DNA of 19,928 nt from Treponema sp. UBA1233 (GTDB taxonomy: Bacteria > Spirochaetota > Spirochaetia > Treponematales > Treponemataceae), in contig DBWR01000062.1 of the NCBI GenBank assembly GCA_002309305.1, positions 83,937 through 103,864 of the forward strand. The letters run 5' to 3'. Every line of letters begins with the position of its first letter. The first letter of the stretch is position 1. Made by a program: the position numbers and the translations under genes. Positions 8,101 to 15,099 of the stretch are shown here, piece by piece. The notes beneath the pieces are model-generated. The model searched no databases, was not told where the DNA came from, and was given only the letters and a program-made list of their open reading frames with translations.

Positions 8101-8845
8101 TGTTCTTGGCTTCATCCAACAAAGCCTGAGCTTCTGCATCATTTGGATCTGCTTTAAGAAGTCCGTTAAGAATTGTTATAGCTTGAGAATACTTTCCGTC
8201 ATCAATGTTCTGTCTTGCCTGATCAAGTTTTGCCTGTCTGTCTTTTGCAGCGGCTTCATCTTTCTTTGCCTGTATTTCATCAAGAAGGGCCTGAGCCTCT
8301 GCATCATCTGGATCCGCTTTAAGAAGGGTATTCAAAATTGCAGTTGCCTGTGTATACTTTCCTTCATCAATATACTTTCGTGCCTGATCAAGCCTTTGTT
8401 GCCTGAGGTTTTCTGCAGCATCATCTTTATCGTTTGCAGTACTGACCTTATTTGCAGATGGTCCAGATACATTGCTTTTTGCTGTAGTCTTTTCATCCTG
8501 CGATGCATTACCTGAAGGCTGTGATGCCTTGTTATCTGATGAAGAACCTGTTTTTCCAGTTGCGGTATCACTGTTCTTTCCAGAAGGAATTTTTACAGCA
8601 CTCGAATTCTTTGAAGAACTTGTCTTATCTTCGCTTGCCGTCGCTTTGTTCTGACCCATGCTTACAACATCAGAAGTTTCGGTTGGCAAAACGCGAGATT
8701 TTTCTACGCTTACTTTTCCCTGATTCTGACGTACAGTTGTCGGATTAGGAGAAGGTTTTGCATTTTGATTTGTGGATTCGCATGAAATCAAAAGTCCAAT
8801 TACACATAGTCCGAGAACAGCTAGAAATCTAATACTCTTTTTCAT
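5132..8845 (-). CDS. Giant repeat lipoprotein: 13 TPR-like units with Ala/Lys/Glu-rich helices and a C-terminal beta-rich domain
   Basis: 1237 residues. The N-terminus is a lipoprotein signal (KKSIRF, hydrophobic core, LISC with Cys22), so the protein should be lipidated and anchored in a membrane facing the periplasm or the surface. Residues 23-147 are a Ser/Lys/Asn-rich, probably disordered stem. Thirteen TPR-like units begin near residues 148, 203, 262, 354, 413, 472, 564, 686, 745, 804, 863, 922 and 981. The core reads QARNYIDTEKYPQAITILNG, then LLKTDPND and EAQALLKEAQ. Extended TolA-like A/K/E helices join them. Residues about 1057-1237 form a separate beta-rich domain (RFEINTDGEYALYKWDG, KLKIQVVDGKYNVYINN) resembling concanavalin/LamG-like or DUF1080-like folds; that fold call is tentative. 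AAGGGAG at 8853-8859 and a strong promoter precede it. A scaffold or binding role is plausible; the ligand is unknown. Confidence 0.9.
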   Translation of the reverse strand: MKKSIRFLAVLGLCVIGLLISCESTNQNAKPSPNPTTVRQNQGKVSVEKSRVLPTETSDVVSMGQNKATASEDKTSSSKNSSAVKIPSGKNSDTATGKTGSSSDNKASQPSGNASQDEKTTAKSNVSGPSANKVSTANDKDDAAENLRQQRLDQARKYIDEGKYTQATAILNTLLKADPDDAEAQALLDEIQAKKDEAAAKDRQAKLDQARQNIDDGKYSQAITILNGLLKADPNDAEAQALLDEAKNKQQLAEKDAAETARQQKLALARDYIDDGKYSQAITVLNGLLKTDPNDKEAQALLKEAQDKQKAANDAAAKKAADEAAAKKAANEKAAAEKAAATKAAQEEAAKKAREQKLAQARNYIDTEKYPQAITILNGLLKTDPNDKEAQALLKEAQDKQKAANDAAAAKAREQKLAQARNYIDTEKYAQAITLLNGLLKTDPNDKEAQALLKEAQDKQKAANDAAAAKAREQKLAQARNYIDTGKYSQAISVLNGLLKTDPNDKEAQALLKEAQDKQKAANDAAAKKAADEAAAKKAANEKAAAEKAAATKAAQEEAAKKAREQKLAQARNYIDTEKYPQAITVLNGLLKTDPNDKEAQALLKEAQDKQKAAQDAAAKKAAEDAAAKKAAQEAAAKKAAEEAAAKKAAQEAAAKKAAEEAAAKKAAQEAAAKKAAEEVDGRLARLQQAREFINQKKYANATNILNGLLKVDPNDKEALAMLEEIKKLQEKEEQERIDEAKRARDQKIEQAKEYISQGKYALATSTLNGILKTFPDDKEALSLLEQIKAKQAADAEAAAKEARQKRIDQAKTFINEGKFTNAINVLNGLLKQDPNDSEAKALLEQAQAKKKVADEQAAAEAKKNKLAQAKANIDKGNTAQAISTLNAMVKADPNDKEAAALLKEAQEKKAVADAEAAAKARQQKLDQAKANIDKGNTAQAISTLNALVKANPNDAEAEALLKEAQDKKAAADAEAKERANKIAQAQELMNQGKYDEAEALLNEVLADKPGDTSATRALTTLKNKKANAAKQATSTTPVANKKPQTAEEKKETLTKLEKFTTDWESPSLNSLLDCGYFYTSPEFGQFDMIEGEFNKKSGYIKSAYGFVFGYSKPKANGELKDYIRFEINTDGEYALYKWDGKTYEDLIVPNDEGTAYFYKSSAINKGYNSNNKLKIQVVDGKYNVYINNRLIKEGIEFLPNGTFGVMGFFSVGQITQEDLPNTPVVVSYRITDADMH
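5768..8404 (-). repeat. Array of 13 in-frame TPR-coding repeats (mostly 177-bp period)
   Basis: Unit starts in the protein are spaced 55, 59, 92, 59, 59, 92, 122, 59, 59, 59, 59 and 59 residues, so the base unit is 177 bp. Longer steps come from inserted Ala/Lys/Glu-rich helix of 33 or 63 residues. Units 4, 5, 6 and 7 are close to identical in protein sequence, while units 1-2 and 8-13 have diverged, which fits recent expansion in the middle of the array. Confidence 0.9.
6809..7000 (-). repeat. Seven tandem 27-bp repeats coding for the 9-residue unit AAAKKAAxE/D
   Basis: Between TPR unit 7 and unit 8 the protein has AAAKKAAED, then three pairs of AAAKKAAQE and AAAKKAAEE (residues 616-678). 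The 54-bp pair is the higher-order unit. It should form one long alpha-helix resembling the central domain of TolA. Confidence 0.9.
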
Positions 8846-8852
8846 AATTTTA

Positions 8853-8859
8853 CTCCCTT
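8853..8859 (-). promoter_or_regulatory. Strong ribosome-binding site of the repeat lipoprotein
   Basis: AAGGGAG on the minus strand lies 7 bases before the ATG at 8845 and fixes the start of the signal peptide. Confidence 0.8.
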
Positions 8860-8888
8860 GATAACTAAAGGCAAATTATATTATCTAT

Positions 8889-8917
8889 ATTATAACAGAC
8901 AATCTTACATCTTTCAA
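8889..8917 (-). promoter_or_regulatory. Near-consensus sigma70 promoter of the repeat lipoprotein
   Basis: Read on the minus strand, TTGAAA (8912-8917) and a perfect TATAAT (8889-8894) are separated by exactly 17 bp. Transcription should start near 8882, giving a leader of about 37 bases. It sits between the hrpB stop and the lipoprotein, so the lipoprotein and the UDG-like gene likely form their own transcription unit. Confidence 0.8.
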
Positions 8918-8950
8918 CAATAAAACATCATTCTTTGCGTTTTTACATTT

Positions 8951-11329
8951 CTATTCTTCATCAGACACAATATGGTAATCCCAATTATGTTTAGGGTAGC
9001 GGCCCTTCATTTCCAAACATATCTCCGGCCAAGTTTCTTTCCAAAAGTTTTCAAGATCACTCGTTATCTGTAATGGACGCCTTGCAGGAGACAAGAGTTT
9101 TAACAGTACCGGAATGCCAAGAATACGAGGAGTTTCCAAACAACCAAAAAGCTGCTGTATTATTATTTCAAGAACAGGGATGATTTTCCCATTTTGATTT
9201 TCGTAATTAACGCTTCTTTTTTTACCATTAGGAAGTAACAATACCTTTGGAACCTTTTTGTCCACTGTCGTTCCTTCCAAGAAATAATATAATGCATCAT
9301 AAACAGTCTTTGCAGAAATCTTTTTTCCTGGAACAATAAAGGGTGGCAGCCATTCCCTTACCAATACTGAAAGAGAATCGATTTTTTGTTGAAGAACATC
9401 CATAGTTTTCTTATCCGAATTATTATTCTCCAAATAAAACTGTACCCGTTTCAAAAAACTATTGGTTTCATTGTTTAATGGTAGAAAATCTGTACCCTTT
9501 ATTTCCACCTGTTGACAGATTGCTTCGACATAATCGTCATCTGTTACCTTTATTCTTTTTTCCCGAAGTATTATTTTTCCATATCCTGTATATTCAACTT
9601 TATTGAGTACGTCACCATCAAAGCTTATTTCCATATGCTTTTTTGAATGTAAATTTAAAAATTCTTCTGCTATCGTTTCCTCTAGGTTTTCATATTCATA
9701 TATCCTTCCTGTCTTTTCTCCGGCATCTAATTCTGGAGCCACAATATACTTTGATTGGTTCTGAACCTTTGAATTTAATTTTGCAATATGCCCTGACGGA
9801 AATTGATATTCTATTGAACCTGGTTCTGTTTGCATGCCTATCCTGTCCGGATAACCATATAGAAGTGCATAAGCTGTGGAAAACTTTGTTGACATCTTGG
9901 GGATACCTGTGGATAAGTCAAATTGCTCTGTAACCCTCTGTACCCTTTCTTTAAGGTTTTGAGCATATAAATTGCGCATCCGATTATTACTATTATCCTT
10001 AAAGATATACCCAAGCACTATTTCTACACATTCGTCTAGATGCCTGTGGATAAATCCAGCAAGAACTACACATGCCATTCTGGGATGCATACCAAGAACA
10101 AGACATGCCTTTCCCAAGGATGTAATTTTATTCCCAGAAACACATCCCAGCATTTGTAGCAGCTCAAGGGCAACATTCCAAGCAGCTTCCGGCGGCTCAT
10201 CCAGCCATTGCAGGTTTAATCTGTCCTTTACTCCCCATTCAGTACATTCAAGTACTAACGGAGACAAATCCGCATCCAATATCTCTGGACTCATTTTTTC
10301 TTTTAATCGCTCATGCTCATTCCACAAGCGAATACATTTTCCAGGACCTGTTCGGCCGGCTCTTCCCGTCCTTTGTTTTGCGTTAAATACAGTTTCTTTT
10401 GTAGTCATGAGTTTTTGCATTCCGAGACTTTGGTCAAAATGCATTACTCTGGCCATACCACTGTCTATTACGGTTTTGATTCCTGGAACGGTTACAGATG
10501 TTTCCGCTATGGAACTGCTTAAAATGACTCTTGTATCTGTACCCTTATATTCAAGTATTCGCCTTTGTTCTTCTATGGGTACAGAACTATGTAGTATATC
10601 TATCTCAACTCCAAGATTCTTTTGTTCAAGAGCTTCTTTTGCCTGCCTTATTTCCTTAAGGCCGGGTAAAAACACAAGAATTGTTCCACCATCCCCAATT
10701 GCTTTTACCACCGCCGCCTCTACTGACATTTGTGGACTATATTCAACTTCAACCGGAAATAAACTTCCTTCTGCCTTTATTATTGGACAAGGTTCATTTT
10801 TTTCTCCCAGGTATGCCGCAATTCTTTCCGCATCTATAGTAGCTGACATTACAAGAACATACAGATCCTCCCTTATCTGCATTGTATCATGTAAAAGAGC
10901 AAGCGCCAAATCTGCATGCAAAGACCTTTCATGGAATTCATCCAGAACCACCACCGAAACACCTTCTAAGGCCGGATCAGCCTGAATTTTACGCGTCAAA
11001 ATTGCTTCTGTAAGAACGGTAAATCTTGTTGCCTCAGATGTTTTGTTTTCCAGATGCATCATATAACCGCATGTTTTACCTGATTTTTCTCCAAGTAAAA
11101 ACGAAACCCTTTCCGCAATGTTCAAAACCGCAATACGTCTGGGTTCAAGCATAAGAATTTGGCCATTAAAATTCTGTAAAAGGGCAACAGGAACTGCAGT
11201 AGATTTTCCCGCTCCTGTTTCTGCAGTCAATACAAGAGAACGACTTGGTGACTTTTTTAATGCTGAACATATATCCTGCAAATGCTCATAAATTGGAAGT
11301 TTAGACATTTCATCTGTATTTATGTTCAT
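8951..11329 (-). CDS. hrpB: ATP-dependent RNA helicase HrpB-type (DEAH box)
   Basis: The 792 residues match the HrpB family in length and order. Two RecA-like domains carry Walker A AETGAGKST (36-44), LEPRR motif Ia, DEFHERS (Walker B, 130-136), SAT (162-164) and QRTGRAGRTGPGKCIRLW (motif VI). The HA2/winged-helix region and the HrpB-specific C-terminal domain (LPPFIVPGKKISAKTVYDAL and FWKETWPEICLEMKGRYPKHNW) follow. HrpB proteins are DEAH helicases of poorly defined RNA substrate. The start at 11329 is supported by a 4-base ATGA overlap with the stop of the upstream membrane-protein gene and AAGG about 10 bases ahead. The gene carries a cluster of DnaA-box sequences at 9875-10053. No hairpin terminator is visible after its stop. 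Confidence 0.96.
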   Translation of the reverse strand: MNINTDEMSKLPIYEHLQDICSALKKSPSRSLVLTAETGAGKSTAVPVALLQNFNGQILMLEPRRIAVLNIAERVSFLLGEKSGKTCGYMMHLENKTSEATRFTVLTEAILTRKIQADPALEGVSVVVLDEFHERSLHADLALALLHDTMQIREDLYVLVMSATIDAERIAAYLGEKNEPCPIIKAEGSLFPVEVEYSPQMSVEAAVVKAIGDGGTILVFLPGLKEIRQAKEALEQKNLGVEIDILHSSVPIEEQRRILEYKGTDTRVILSSSIAETSVTVPGIKTVIDSGMARVMHFDQSLGMQKLMTTKETVFNAKQRTGRAGRTGPGKCIRLWNEHERLKEKMSPEILDADLSPLVLECTEWGVKDRLNLQWLDEPPEAAWNVALELLQMLGCVSGNKITSLGKACLVLGMHPRMACVVLAGFIHRHLDECVEIVLGYIFKDNSNNRMRNLYAQNLKERVQRVTEQFDLSTGIPKMSTKFSTAYALLYGYPDRIGMQTEPGSIEYQFPSGHIAKLNSKVQNQSKYIVAPELDAGEKTGRIYEYENLEETIAEEFLNLHSKKHMEISFDGDVLNKVEYTGYGKIILREKRIKVTDDDYVEAICQQVEIKGTDFLPLNNETNSFLKRVQFYLENNNSDKKTMDVLQQKIDSLSVLVREWLPPFIVPGKKISAKTVYDALYYFLEGTTVDKKVPKVLLLPNGKKRSVNYENQNGKIIPVLEIIIQQLFGCLETPRILGIPVLLKLLSPARRPLQITSDLENFWKETWPEICLEMKGRYPKHNWDYHIVSDEE
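9875..10053 (-). other. Cluster of three DnaA-box sequences inside hrpB
   Basis: On the minus strand TTATCCACA occurs perfectly at 9908-9916 and 10045-10053, and the relaxed form TTTTCCACA at 9875-9883, all in one orientation. The two perfect copies share the longer string TTATCCACAGG followed by N and ATC. AT-rich sequence (9955-10030) lies between the second and third. No other perfect copy was found by eye in the window. Binding is not shown; coincidence within a coding sequence is possible. Confidence 0.4.
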
Positions 11330-12408
11330 TTTTGACCGCCTTCTGCCATACTACAATCTGTTATGTTTTGCAAATGTTCGTCAATAAATTGAATGATCCC
11401 CTTGAATTTGATTTTTCTCATCGATTGTGAAAACATTCCGTAATAATTGAAAAACTCCTGTATTCTGACACCGATTTTTCCATGAAAACTGACTTTACTT
11501 GCCAATATCAGCTGAGAACAAAAGGTCATGCCTATGAGTATTCCACTTTTTCGTAATCCAGATTCCAAGGCTCCCTGGGTTATTTTTATTAATCCCATAT
11601 CCAAATACACCAATCCATAAGGACTCAGGAGCGAAAATAAAATAATGAAAAAAACTGTTAAAAACAGAGGCAATAACTTAACTTTTCCCTTTTTCTTAAT
11701 TTCAAGTAATATAAAGAATAAACCTACAATTGACCAAGTACAAATATTATTCCTTATTGACAATAATAAAATCAAAAATAATATAGCTATTATAATAGTA
11801 AATATAGCCATAATATTATTCTTGTTTTTCCCTATTTCAGCCGGAATTTCCAATATTTCACTACTTTTTATTGATTTTAACTCAATTTCCTGAAGCCATT
11901 TAGACTTTTGCTCAAAATAATTGCAGAATAAACCCAGAATAACCCCAGTTATTGCCGAAAAGACAGTCAGCAAGGGGACAATATAAATGGTATTTGCTCC
12001 AAACATTATGAAATATGCACAAATCAATTGGGCGGAACAGTTTGCCATGGCCCCCAAGAGTGAAAGCCCTACATTTGAGATTATTTTATTACGATATAAT
12101 GATTTATAAAAAGCAAACATCACCAGTCCACTGGCAAAACTTCCTGATACACTGAAAATAAAAATATAACTGAACAAAGTACCGCTTATAATCGCCTGAC
12201 CAAGAACCTTAAAGAGAATAATAAGCAACAAATCACGAAAGCGAATTCTTTTAAGAATAATAATTACAGGCAGATTTGCAAGACCCAGTCTAAGAAAGGG
12301 TAGGGGTTTAGGAATGGAATATTCAATAGCAGATAAAAACAAACACAGTGCAGAAATAAAAATCATGCTATCCAGACTGCATTTGTCATCATTGATCTCA
12401 TCGGTCAT
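11326..12408 (-). CDS. Gx transporter/heptaprenyl diphosphate synthase component I family membrane protein with extra C-terminal membrane domain
   Basis: Residues 15-165 are a hydrophobic, multi-pass domain with the family's hallmarks: PKPLPFLRLGLANLPVIIIL (33-52), then ISGTLFSYIFIFSVSGSFAS (74-93) and GAMANCSAQL. This is the Hpre_diP_synt_I type, whose members resemble substrate-binding membrane subunits of ECF-type transporters; the old heptaprenyl synthase name is probably misleading. After a polar segment (166-197) a second membrane region (198-262) leads to YLDMGLIKITQGALESGLRK and an amphipathic tail, which recall the coupling region of EcfT/CbiQ-type proteins. Total 360 residues, about twice the usual length. 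The start has no clear ribosome-binding site; Met15 is an alternative. It overlaps hrpB by 4 bases. Substrate unknown. Confidence 0.75.
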   Translation of the reverse strand: MTDEINDDKCSLDSMIFISALCLFLSAIEYSIPKPLPFLRLGLANLPVIIILKRIRFRDLLLIILFKVLGQAIISGTLFSYIFIFSVSGSFASGLVMFAFYKSLYRNKIISNVGLSLLGAMANCSAQLICAYFIMFGANTIYIVPLLTVFSAITGVILGLFCNYFEQKSKWLQEIELKSIKSSEILEIPAEIGKNKNNIMAIFTIIIAILFLILLLSIRNNICTWSIVGLFFILLEIKKKGKVKLLPLFLTVFFIILFSLLSPYGLVYLDMGLIKITQGALESGLRKSGILIGMTFCSQLILASKVSFHGKIGVRIQEFFNYYGMFSQSMRKIKFKGIIQFIDEHLQNITDCSMAEGGQK

Positions 12409-12454
12409 AAATAAAGTCTATCACAATTCTATCGCTTATAAAAGTCGCATAAAC

Positions 12455-12483
12455 AAAAAAAGGGCAACCGTTGTGGCTGCCCC
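12455..12483 (-). terminator. Rho-independent terminator closing the dnaN-to-PPIase gene run
   Basis: On the minus strand GGGCAGCC (12475-12482) pairs with GGTTGCCC (12462-12469, one G-T pair) around a 5-base loop, followed by a 7-base T-run (12455-12461). It starts about 20 bases after the immunophilin stop at 12504. Confidence 0.88.
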
Positions 12484-12503
12484 CTTATCATATAAAGCTA
12501 TAA

Positions 12504-13547
12504 CTATTTTATGTCAAGAAGCTCGATATCAAACGCAATGTAGGTATTTCCAGGAATTACTCCTCCAACACCAGATTCTCCATAACCATATTCTGGAGGA
12601 AGAATTACTGTACGTTTTTCTCCCAATTTCATGTCCTGAGTCATCAAATCAAATCCAGGAATCATTCTGCCACCTGCTGTAGTAAAGTCCAACGGATCAT
12701 TACCCGGATCAAATACAGTGCCTTCAATAAAGAAGCCCCTATATCCTGTTGTGACATTCTTGAATTTACCAGCCTTGTTTCCAGTACCTTCTTTTTCAAT
12801 TTTGTAATAGATACCTGAAGCATCTTTGGTAAATCCTTTATAATTTGTTTCGATGTAATCTACTTGAGCTGCAATGTATTCTTTCTTTTCATCTTCAGCC
12901 CTTTTCACCAGATTCTGCTGTTCCCTGTTGAAGTCTGCCTGCTTTGCGCTGAATTTCTCTGCATCTTCACCAAGACGATAAATTGTCACCTTTTTAATGA
13001 CTGTACCCTGTTTGAGCGTATTTACTACCTTCTGACTCTGGGCATCTACAACCTGTCCAAATATTGTATGCTTTCCAGTAAGCCATGTTGTCGGAACTAT
13101 TGTGATAAAGAACTGGCTTCCGTTTGTATTTGAACCGGAATTTGCCATGGCAAGATATCCAGGCTTGTCAAAAGAAAGGTCATCCACAAATTCATCAGCG
13201 AACTTGTAACCAGGTCCACCTGTACCGTTTCCCTTGGGATCACCACCCTGAATCATGAAATCCTGATCGTCACCATTTGCACGGCTTATAACGCGATGAA
13301 ATTTCAAACCATCATAAAATGGCTTTCCCTTTGCAGCATCAAGTGTACCCTCTGCAAGACCGACAAAATTAGTAACCGTCAGCGGTGTTTTTTTGTAGAA
13401 TAATTCTACTACAATGTCTCCATTTCCTGTTTCAATTACAGCAAAAAGACCCTTTTTTCCTTCCAAAGCCTTATTCATAGCAGGTTTGCATCCTCCAAAA
13501 GATAATAACGCACAGCTAAAAAGCAATGCAGCTAAAAATTTCTTCAT
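12504..13547 (-). CDS. Dual-domain peptidyl-prolyl isomerase lipoprotein (cyclophilin + FKBP)
   Basis: The N-terminus is a lipoprotein signal (MKKFLAALLF, FGGC with Cys20), so it should act as a membrane-anchored extracytoplasmic foldase. Residues about 33-190 are a cyclophilin with FHRV (catalytic Arg85), FMIQGGDP (97-104), MANSGSNTNGSQFFIT (134-149) and WLTGKHTIFG (155-164). A charged helical linker (about 195-235) leads to an FKBP domain (about 240-347) with VTTGYRGFFIEGTVFD, IPGFDLMTQDMKLGEKRTVI, PPEYGYG and IPGNTYIAFDIELLDI. Both active sites look complete. Fusions of the two unrelated isomerase families (dual-family immunophilins) are known from a few organisms including treponemes. AAGGGG at 13555-13560 sets the start. 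It lies 17 bases after the secreted-protein gene and is the last gene before the terminator. Confidence 0.93.
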   Translation of the reverse strand: MKKFLAALLFSCALLSFGGCKPAMNKALEGKKGLFAVIETGNGDIVVELFYKKTPLTVTNFVGLAEGTLDAAKGKPFYDGLKFHRVISRANGDDQDFMIQGGDPKGNGTGGPGYKFADEFVDDLSFDKPGYLAMANSGSNTNGSQFFITIVPTTWLTGKHTIFGQVVDAQSQKVVNTLKQGTVIKKVTIYRLGEDAEKFSAKQADFNREQQNLVKRAEDEKKEYIAAQVDYIETNYKGFTKDASGIYYKIEKEGTGNKAGKFKNVTTGYRGFFIEGTVFDPGNDPLDFTTAGGRMIPGFDLMTQDMKLGEKRTVILPPEYGYGESGVGGVIPGNTYIAFDIELLDIK

Positions 13548-13564
13548 CTATTTTCCCCTTTTTT

Positions 13565-14350
13565 TTAGAATTGCTTGATGAACCAATTGTAAATGGCATT
13601 AAGTCGTGAAGAAAATGACTCATTCATGGTGTTTTCCAGAATCTTAAGAGCTGGGAATTTAGCCTGAACAAGCATATAGACCATGATATCATCTCCACAA
13701 TCAATGATTACCATGCTGATGCGAAGGTTGTCGTCATTAATACCCTTGATTGGTCCTACATACAAGCCTGTTGTATTTGAAAATCCGGCACTGACTTCCT
13801 GAGCTGTCTGATGATATTCAAGACGATAATTTGTCTTTCCAAATGAATTGTCATCCTGCATGCAGTACATTACCTTTCCATCGGCACTGCCTTCTGTGTC
13901 ATCGGGTACTTTTGTGCGGTCTTTTGGGCCGGCTATACAGTGTGCTTCCTTGTAAAGGGTTTCCCACTTCTTGTCGCTTGAATAATACTGCATTCCCTTC
14001 ATTTTGCTGACAGAACGAATTACCTTTGAGGCATAATCTATCGTCGTTTTTGAAGGATCGCCAGAACCAAGCTTGCTTTTCGGCATCAGATACAGGTTTT
14101 CAACTATAAAACTCGGTTCTTCCGCCTTATTCCAGAATTTAGCAGCCTTTTTTGAAAGCTCAGTATCCGGAACAAGAGTCAACTTGACGTTTTTCTGCTT
14201 ATAGTAGTATTTCTGAATATTTCCTTTAGCCTTAAGTTCAGCATAGGTATTTGCATCCACCAATTTACTTCCGTCATAAGCAAACGCGGTCAAAGATGTC
14301 AAAAATGCCACTGCGGTGACTAACAATGTTTTGGTAAGTGTCCTTTTCAT
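13565..14350 (-). CDS. Secreted protein of unknown function
   Basis: A clean Sec signal peptide (MKRTLTKTLL, hydrophobic core, AFA cleavage after Ala24) leads to a 237-residue mature protein with no transmembrane segment, so it should be periplasmic or released. I do not recognise a characterised family; it resembles uncharacterised treponemal secreted proteins of similar size (possibly DUF6675, not confirmed). Visible features are a basic, Tyr-rich start (KYYYKQKNVKLTLVPD), three Cys in AHCIAGP, MYCMQDD and IIDCGDD, and a C-terminal hydrophobic strand plus helix (MVIIDCGDDIMVYMLVQAKF). A strong ribosome-binding site, AGGGGG at 14358-14363, precedes the ATG. It sits between jag and the immunophilin lipoprotein in the same transcription unit, which loosely suggests envelope biogenesis, but that is inference. 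Confidence 0.85.
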   Translation of the reverse strand: MKRTLTKTLLVTAVAFLTSLTAFAYDGSKLVDANTYAELKAKGNIQKYYYKQKNVKLTLVPDTELSKKAAKFWNKAEEPSFIVENLYLMPKSKLGSGDPSKTTIDYASKVIRSVSKMKGMQYYSSDKKWETLYKEAHCIAGPKDRTKVPDDTEGSADGKVMYCMQDDNSFGKTNYRLEYHQTAQEVSAGFSNTTGLYVGPIKGINDDNLRISMVIIDCGDDIMVYMLVQAKFPALKILENTMNESFSSRLNAIYNWFIKQF

Positions 14351-14382
14351 ATTTACACCCCCTAAAAATCTAAAATTCGGTC

Positions 14383-15099
14383 TCAGCGTACACCCTTGTA
14401 GATTACGCGTACCTGTTTATATAAACCATCACCTTCGCTTTTGGTTTCAACATCCGGGATATCATTTAAAGTTGTATGAATCAAACGGCGCTCAAATGGA
14501 TTCATCGGCTCAAGAAGGATGGAATTCCTGTTCATGCGGACTTTGTCGGCAGTTACATAGGCCAGACGCACCAGGCTTTCTTCACGGCGAATTCTGTAGT
14601 TTTCACTGTCAAGAACAACACGGATATCTTCACGACCAAGATGACCTGCGTACACATTTACCAGCAGCTGCATTGCATCCAGGTTCTTTCCCTTTCTACC
14701 TATCAAAATTGAAGAGCTTTCGCTTGTAAGCTTGATTCCAATCTTTTTGTCTTCGCGGAACATAACTTCAACTGTAACTTCATAACCCATTTTGTTGATC
14801 ATTTCTGTTACAAAATCCACAAGTTTCTGCTCAAACTCATCCTGAGGCATTGGATTTGCCACGATATGAGGATTTTTTGCACATGTTGTAGCATTTGGAA
14901 CTTTTCCATCAAACTCTGGTGCAACATGATCTGCTGTATCCACTGTATGTACCTTAATTTTTACAAAACCTTTCTTAAAAAGCGATTTTTTCTGTGTTTC
15001 CAATATTTCTACATCGAACTGATCTTTTTCCAGACCAAGTTCCTGAGCAGCTTTTTCGATAGCTTCTTTTTCTGTCTCTGCTTCATATTCGTATGTCAT
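14383..15099 (-). CDS. jag: Jag/KhpB-type RNA-binding protein (Jag-N, KH, R3H domains)
   Basis: Jag (KhpB/EloR) proteins bind RNA and, in Gram-positive bacteria, influence cell elongation and division; the gene is commonly next to yidC, as here. The start at 15099 is chosen over the upstream ATG at 15165 because MTYEYEAETEKEAIEKAAQE is the standard Jag-N beginning and GAGAGG lies 8 bases ahead. The 238 residues contain Jag-N (1-50, ending in KKSLFKKGFVKIKV), a variable linker, a KH domain (about 90-150) with ILIGRKGKNLDAMQLL and the GxxG loop GRKG at 134-137, and an R3H domain (about 165-230) with LEPMNPFERRLIHTTL, where Arg204 and His208 form the R-x-x-x-H signature. It is separated from yidC by 116 non-coding bases that hold only a 6-bp inverted repeat (15130-15147). 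Confidence 0.95.
   Translation of the reverse strand: MTYEYEAETEKEAIEKAAQELGLEKDQFDVEILETQKKSLFKKGFVKIKVHTVDTADHVAPEFDGKVPNATTCAKNPHIVANPMPQDEFEQKLVDFVTEMINKMGYEVTVEVMFREDKKIGIKLTSESSSILIGRKGKNLDAMQLLVNVYAGHLGREDIRVVLDSENYRIRREESLVRLAYVTADKVRMNRNSILLEPMNPFERRLIHTTLNDIPDVETKSEGDGLYKQVRVIYKGVR

Noticed and set aside
5768..8404. Possibility that the regular repeats are a CRISPR array or satellite DNA.
   Set aside because: The repeats are in frame, code for TPR-like units throughout and lack palindromic repeats with unique spacers.
6715..8654. Many open frames on both strands across the repeat lipoprotein gene, including Cys/Gly-, Arg/Leu- and Pro/Lys-rich ones.
   Set aside because: They are out-of-frame readings of Ala/Lys/Glu-rich repeat codons with repeated low-complexity composition, no ribosome-binding sites and no coherent domains.
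9972..10985. A 337-codon plus-strand open frame opposite hrpB.
   Set aside because: It is antisense to clear helicase motifs, has no recognisable domain and a Ser/Arg/Thr-rich composition typical of a shadow frame.
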